In this document: positions 57,788-64,000 of the stretch, piece after piece
How positions within the stretch are numbered: position 1 is the first letter of the stretch
Layout: every line of letters starts with the position of its first letter
Assembly: GCA_034638255.1 (NCBI GenBank)
Contig: JAWPGT010000005.1
Span: forward strand, 992,001-1,056,000
DNA: 64,000 nt
Reading direction: 5' to 3'
Source: Coprinus comatus
Taxonomy: Eukaryota > Basidiomycota > Agaricomycetes > Agaricales > Agaricaceae
Position numbers and translations under genes: made by a program
Notes under the pieces: model-generated
The model's input: only the letters and a program-made list of their open reading frames with translations
What the model was told of the DNA's origin: nothing
The model's database searches: none

Positions 57788-59947
57788 ATGTCTGTGAAAA
57801 TATACTTGTCTGCCTGGCTTGCCATCATACTATCATTCGGAGTTGGAGGATGTAACGCTTACCGTTGGCCGTCACCGCAATATGAGGCGCTAGAGGCTTT
57901 TCTGTACGAAGGGCGGAGGTCCGACGGATCCAATATGGCCTCGCTGCAGCATCCTTGTAAGACGAGGAATACTGGAGGGTCAATAGGCGCTGAGTGGTTG
58001 AGACTTGTAAGTACCAACATGGTTGATGGAGTAAATAGTGAAGAATTTTCTCTAGGCATTTCATGACTCGGCTACCCATGATGCAGAAGCTGGAACTGGT
58101 GGACTTGATGCTTCGATTGCATTTGAACTCCACAGAGAAGAGGTAAAGCTCCCTGTTTTTCGACTTTCCGATATTGTGAGCTGAGCTAGTAATACAGAAC
58201 ATTGGGGCAGGTATGAATGTGGCGTTGTCAGATTTCGAATCTTTTCCCAACAAGTACATTTCCCGTAGGTTATTCAACAAATACTTCCAACCAATGCTCA
58301 TTTTAGGACTCAGGCTCTGATGTGATTGCTGCTGGAACTGTATTCGCTGTTGCGTCTTGTGGAGGTCCTATCATACCGTATCGTGGTGGTCGCCTTGATG
58401 CTCTTTCTTCGGGACCTATGGGCGTACCAGAGCCACAACAAGACCTGAGGACACATACGGAAATGTTTCGTCGGCAAGGCTTTTCACAAAGTGAAATGAT
58501 TACTTTGGTAGCTTGCGGTCATACCATTGGGGCCGTAAGAAGTCATGACTTCCCCTCAATCGTCGCACAAGATCCAGAGAGTCCATCGAAATCTATTTTG
58601 GTGGATTTTGATATTTCGGACGAATTTGATAACATGGTGTCAGTGCATCGGTTCTTTCGCCTCCCTATTGTCGAGGAGCTAAAGCGATTGCGCAGGGTTC
58701 AACATTACCTTGATGGGTCGACGGCTAATCCACTTGTCGTGAATTCCAACCAGAATGTCACGTCAGATCTTAGAATATTCTCCAGCGACAATAACGCGAC
58801 AATGCATGGGTGAGGTTAAAGTTACTCTTTTGTAATATTTCTCTAATCAGTTTTATAGCTTGGCTGATGCAGATAGTTTTACTCAATCCTGCTCCAGAAT
58901 GTTAGAGCGCATGATCAATTTGGTTCCATCATCTATCACGTTGACTGAAGAAATCACACTTTTACATACGAAAGTATCCGACATGCAGTTGACCCTCGAA
59001 CGTGATGGGCTCATATTCAAGGTCAACTTACGGGTGAGATTTAGAATTAGAAAAATATATTCCATATACTAATTATCTCATGAGTAGCTCACACAAACTA
59101 TTGGAACAAAGCCTAGCAAGAATCGTATTGTGCGTCTGTTTTGGTGCGATAGATATGGAGATGCTAGGGACTGTTCGACATACACCAATGTCGTAGTTCC
59201 AGCCACAACTGGCGAAGATGATCCCAATGTCTCCCCAATTACTCAACGCTTGGGTTACTATTTTTTGAACTATAGGTTTATCGTCAAGATCGACCCTACA
59301 AAATCTGTGTCCACATTTTGGTTCGAGAAGGATGAACACGACGGTTCAGACCCAACACCCATAAATAATGATGGAATGGGGTATCAACTTCAACAAGACC
59401 GCATAATATTTGTACCTATGATGGGTGGTTTGGATTTTCAAACATACGACAATGACACGAAGGTCTATCACATCGTGGCTGGAGTGAGCATTATCCGAAT
59501 CCTTTTTTTTACCATGACATATCTCATTCTGATCGTCAGGTTCGCGATGATGTGTCGCCATCTCGAGTTTACTTGAATGGTTTTGATAGCGCAACCACTC
59601 TATATCAGACGCTTTTGAACACCACACTCGATCTATCTCTCAACTCTACGCTACCCGCCACCCAAGGCTACAATTTTTATACTGTATCGCTGGAAGACTC
59701 TGGGCTTCAATTGACAATCGACTTACACGCTGAAATTGATGGTACAACTTATTCTGTGGACTTTCAACAAACATCCTACCTGGGTGGTGGGATACCGTAT
59801 ACACAACCGACTGTGTCTAATATCACCACGGTAAAGCCACCTTCTCCTACCCTGGCAAACTCTTCCCCTGGTACTTCGTCTCGGACTTTATCATATGTGA
59901 TGTACTTTACCTGGACCTTGTTTACTGGACTCTCACTGCTTTATTAA
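57788..59947 (+). CDS. secreted, GPI-anchored haem peroxidase (plant-type superfamily)
   Basis: The product starts with a signal peptide (IYLSAWLAIILSFGVGGCNA). The distal haem site is GAEWLRLAFHDSATHD (Arg and His of the R-x3-H motif), spliced at the Leu-Ala junction. The proximal site is EMITLVACGHTIGAVRSHDF, the G-H-T-I-G motif. A long C-terminal extension without catalytic motifs (about 300 residues, strand-rich, with many N-x-S/T sites) ends in a Ser/Pro/Thr stretch and a hydrophobic tail (YVMYFTWTLFTGLSLLY), a typical GPI-attachment signal. Such peroxidases use H2O2 to oxidise phenolics or defend against oxidants. It is not a lignin-type enzyme by visible residues, but I did not check the Mn site or Trp. 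About eight exons. Confidence 0.88.
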
Positions 59948-60170
59948 TATTTGGTTAATTAATTACACCACTTCACATTCTTTCACATTTCGTGTTACAA
60001 TTTTACTCTGTTTCGCTAGATGTCAACGAAAGTTAAACTCGTGTCTAATTAATCAAAAAATGATGGCACTCACACGTGATTACATACATGTAATATGAGC
60101 TCAAACAAGCAGATACCAACACGTCGCGTCCACAACCTCTGGTCTTTGCTATTTCCCCTAATCCGACGCG

Positions 60171-63100
60171 ATGAAGCGCAAGCACACCGACGGGCCATCC
60201 CCTGCACTCAAACGACAGCGCACACTTTTGTCCGACCAAATATTCGACGATGCTACTCTCGCCAACTGTGTTTGTAAGATTAGTACTTCAACAAATGTAG
60301 TGGGGTACCTCAACGGTACTGTGAGGATGAGATGGCCCATATCACATGAACATCGCGTATATCAGGCTTATATGCAATGCCGTCTTGCGGAGGGCGAACA
60401 TATCTTTGAAGTTCGCCTCGATGGTCAATTCGTCCAAGCGTTAGAAGCGTCTGGTCGAGGGATGGTGGATATTGAGGACCAGTTTTGGGTTTCGTTGGAT
60501 GGATTAAATTCTGTCAGGAGTTCGAAATCAGGAAAACCTCGCTTGATGTTTCTAGATGGTATTATGATGCGATGGGTGAAGAAGAATGGTGTAACTCATT
60601 TCGTTAATACATGGAAAGGTGAAATTTCAGTATTTTGTATTTGTTGTAGAAACTCACAAAACTACAGATCCCGAAGATAAGGGGGACGTTTCGACCGAAA
60701 ATATGGACCTGGGGAATTGGTTTGCTACTCCCGCAAAACAGGTTCCCAGTCGACTCTCTTTAATTGCCAAGGCCTTAGCTGAAAATACAAATCCGCCTGC
60801 ACAAGAGGATCATAAAAACATATCAGCTCAACCCGGAAAGGTGGTAGAACGCCCCCAGAGGTTATCTACTATGCAAGAGCCAAGGACCATCCCTTCGCAC
60901 AAGGTAGGGGAAACGTTTGCTGCTTCAGTCAAGTCAAATGCAACTGTGACTACATCTTCGAATGTTGGAAGTAAACCGGACTCTCTTGATGTGAATACAG
61001 CACCTCTATCTAAAAGAGCTCTAAAGGCACTACGGAAGCAAGCGAAGTGGAAATCGATGCAAAACGTAGATCCACTAGGCGTAGCAACTACACCACGAAT
61101 GACATCTCCATCTGTCAATACGCCAAGTACTTTGAACCAAGTATCCCTCCCTCCCGCCAAAATTGATGTTCCTGGGAAAACGATACCTCGGGTTATTCAA
61201 TGTGGTGTAGGTATTGGTACAATCAACCCGTCAGCGATGGTTAATTTATTCTCTAGGAATCCACAACCTCTTCTGGTATCTCGGACGATACACCCGCAGG
61301 CTGGTTGGCGAAGCTACAAAAAGCAGAGGTAACATTTCCGTTGATTCTAACTAGTGGGAAATTCATAAACAACCCAGGGTCATTACATGTCAATCAAAGA
61401 GGCCGAAGAAGCACATGAGGGTAAACCTTTGTATGTGATTGCTATTGTAAAAAATATAACCAGCCCAGTAGTATCGGTCGAAGGCGGTCAGTCCTGTTTA
61501 AGTGACAAGTGAATCTGCACATCTAATCTCCTTGAAATAGACCACTACTTAAAAGTGTTTCTTGTAGATCCATCTACGTTGTCCCCTTCGGATGGCTTGT
61601 ACGGTCAAGAGTTCACGTTTATCCATTTCACAAGACATCGAGAATGGTTACCGTGTGCGGAACCTGGGGATGTCTTGATTGCTCGTGATCTGCGCGTAGG
61701 TTTATGGAAAATTGACTGTACTCTTTTGGCTCATTTCACTTTCTAAGATAAAACGATACTCAAAGACTGGCACCAACTCTGCAGCTGGCTATCACGACCG
61801 GGCACAATGGGCGGTGTACTCACCCAGTAGAGGATGTATTAAACGACCCGAGCTAGGCAGTGCACCTGAAACGATAACCAAATTTAATGATCGGAAGTTT
61901 AGTCCTTTTTACAAGCCGTCAGAAGAGGAGACACGCTACTGCATTAGACTATCAGAATGGTGGAAGGAAATGCACGTGGAGCAACAGCCTGGACAAGTTC
62001 ACAATTTGGGCCAGGGGACTAGTAACCCCAATTTGGACCAAGGGACTGGCAACCCCACTCGATCACGACGCCAACATCGGCTTTTATCTGAAGCTGGGCC
62101 AGATATTGAACCTGGTGGCTACTTTGATTGCACCGTAGAGGTAGGCATTGTCATTTGCCAGTGCGTTCGATAGTCTGAAACTCTACCCCATACTAGATTC
62201 TACAGGGATTCCAGAATGATAATGCAGTGTACACTCTCTATGTGACAGATTATACGAAAAACGACCGTGTCGCCTCGTGCCATGCCAAATTCTGTCCATC
62301 TGGTTTAAATGAGTATGTCATTGGATTCGAGTGTTGGGATGCCGCCGCCGAAATTGCGAAGAAAATGAAGCCTGGCTCGTTCTATTCAATCAACAATGCC
62401 CGTATGAAGACAGGTCGCGGAGGTTATGTGGAAGGGAAGGTTGTTCAGAACAAGATATTAGAACTCAATCCAGAGAAAGCCAGCAAATATCCACATCTCC
62501 GGGCCTTATTAGAGTGGGTCAAATATCATATTTATTTAATGGTGCGGAATTTGAGACTTGATTCCTAGGCGAAAGAGGGCATGGAAGGAAAATCTTAATA
62601 TTGTGGGAACCTTTCAACACAAAGTCATCGAGGATGCTCAAGAAGGTGGATATTTCAATTGTACTGTTGAGGTGAGTAACACCAAGATGCCTAAAATCCC
62701 AAGAAGCGGCATAGCTCAACATTTTCATAGCTTCTCGACGTGGAGAAGAGCCATGGTGAAACATACATCCACGTTACTGATTACACCTCCCATCCTAAAT
62801 TGTCAGACTACCGTTACAAGAAACAGTGGTCAGAAAATCTGGAGGGTCGAATTGTCTCCATCCTTGTGCGGGACGTACAGTCACAATGCGCTGAAAACCT
62901 TAAGCCCGGCTCCTACTTATCCGTAACAAACCTGCGAATGCACTATAATGCGACTGCGGACCGATTCCAAGGCGAATTGGGAGGTAGCGAATTGTTGATA
63001 AACTTGTTGAATCCTTCAAAGATGAATGATGATTTACAGGAGCTTCTGAGGTATGTATATGTCTTATTAATGTATTGCGCACGACAGTCATCTCAATATT

Positions 63101-63799
63101 TCGTAAGGCGGAAAGAGAAATGGAAAACCGTACAAGATAGGGTACATAAATCGTCAGATTCTCGAACCTTCTATCAACCCCCAGCAAAACCAAAACCACT
63201 GCCTACTTATACGAAACCCACATTCACAATCAATCAAATCCAAGCTTTTAACAAGGAAATGTTTAAATATCGCATGTTGGCTCGAGTTATTGACCACTTC
63301 CCAACCCAACTTTCTGAATGTTTTCATGCGTGGTGTTCCCAGTGCGATCAAATGTATGCATATAACATTTAACCTCATTTACTGTTTACCTGACTTAACT
63401 ACGATAAAGGATTCCGACTGGAAGGAGGGCATGTACCCTATGTATGGATATAGACCATGAATATGTCCAGTACAAAATCCTAATGATACTGCGCATAGAA
63501 GATGCAAGCGGGGATCAAATGGATGTTCAACTCAACGACGAAGTGCGTTAATATTTCTCCAGATACAAACACATACGGTGTATTTACTACATCTCTAGTC
63601 TGATATCCTAAAAAATGTTGAGAAGGGTGATCCTTCTATGACACCCTCCCTTCTTACAAATTTAGAGCAACATTTACGTCCTTTATTAAGGGAGACCGCT
63701 CAGAATCGTGAGCTCCAACCATTTGTTATTGGTGCTTATAGGAATAGCGAGGGTTATACTAAACATGTGCTGTTGGATCTTGACCTCGAAGATTCATGA
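60171..63799 (+). CDS. POT1: Pot1, telomere single-strand binding protein
   Basis: The product is about 1,080 residues in about nine exons. N-terminal basic region MKRKHTDGPSPALKRQRTLL is followed by a domain with AYMQCRLAEGEHIFEVRLDG that may be an extra OB fold, then a disordered linker (about 250 residues). Next come the telobox OB fold (GKPLYVIAIVKNITSPVVSV, FLVDPSTLSPSDG, GDVLIARDLRIKRYSKTG) and two tandem copies of a second OB type: GGYFDCTVEILQG with TLYVTDYT, and GGYFNCTVELLDVEKS with IHVTDYT. V-T-D-Y-T is the Pot1 OB2 signature. Pot1 caps the G-rich telomere 3' overhang and controls telomerase. The final exons (63400-63799) contain a Cys-rich stretch with spaced CysxxCys (ECFHAWCSQCD, RACTLCMD) that may bind zinc. 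Stop at 63797-63799. Confidence 0.88.
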
Positions 63800-64000
63800 C
63801 AGGCAGACCACTTTGGAGATTGCATCCTTAATTATTATTCGTAACTTTATTACCATTACTCAAACCTCCGTGCATGCATACAGCCACTGTATTTATATAT
63901 CTAGATATACTTTCGTTCATAATTCCACACATAATGTCCATGGCCTCGTCATACCGGAAGAACACATAGATTGACTATGGATGGACACAGCTATACGAGA
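63800..64000. other. 3' flank of POT1
   Basis: AT-rich sequence after the POT1 stop; nothing supported before the window ends. Confidence 0.5.

Noticed and set aside
1..64000. CRISPR array, rRNA genes or prokaryotic operon structure
   Set aside because: No regularly spaced short repeats, no rRNA-like sequence, and pervasive spliceosomal introns show a eukaryotic nuclear genome.

Overview
The window is nuclear DNA of a filamentous or yeast-like fungus, most likely a basidiomycete of the Agaricomycotina, possibly a Tremellomycete. The evidence is: genes on both strands broken by many short GT-AG introns (about 45-100 nt, several with TACTAAC-like branch points), no operons, moderate GC content, a protein with a DUF6699-like domain (a family I associate with basidiomycetes), a CD2BP2/Lin1-type GYF protein, and an RPA/Pot1/Crb2/Rad54 set of fungal type. 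All exon models are by eye and untested against RNA.

Layout. 1-12 kb: a pair of divergently oriented paralogues with Pro/His-rich repeats and a DUF6699-like C-terminus (one cut by the left window edge) brackets a small HSP20 gene, a LisH-CTLH-CRA protein, two unrecognised genes and GPI mannosyltransferase 1. 12-16 kb: a vacuolar PQ-loop transporter and the U5 snRNP GYF protein Lin1/CD2BP2. 16-27 kb: three minus-strand chromosome-maintenance genes in a row, RAD54, a chromodomain protein and a Crb2/53BP1-type checkpoint mediator (Tudor plus tandem BRCT), with a dead LINE tail between the last two. 27-46 kb: housekeeping and metabolic genes (single-pass membrane protein, UDP-galactose-type nucleotide-sugar transporter, mitochondrial proton-translocating NAD(P) transhydrogenase, DapA-family aldolase, tRNA pseudouridine synthase Pus4, CoA-dependent acyltransferase, Mediator subunit 16). 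46-51 kb: a very compact block with proteasome chaperone PSMG3, NCE101 and NatB subunit NAA25/Mdm20. 51-54 kb: canonical RPA2 followed head-to-tail by a strongly diverged second RPA2-like gene. 54-60 kb: secretory or surface functions (SGNH esterase, Cys-rich small protein, membrane protein, GPI-anchored haem peroxidase). 60-64 kb: POT1, the telomere single-strand binding protein, with an internally repeated OB domain.

Functional theme. Rad54 (recombination), the Crb2-like mediator and chromodomain protein (reading chromatin at damage or heterochromatin), two RPA2-type proteins and Pot1 (single-stranded DNA binding) all lie within 48 kb. Canonical RPA2 and the chromodomain gene carry ACGCGT (MCB) boxes about 115-160 bp upstream of the start codon, as expected for G1/S-regulated genes. 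The most promising oddities are the tandem RPA2 paralogue (with a reading-frame break between two of its exons), the duplicated Pot1 OB domain and the divergent DUF6699 repeat-protein pair.
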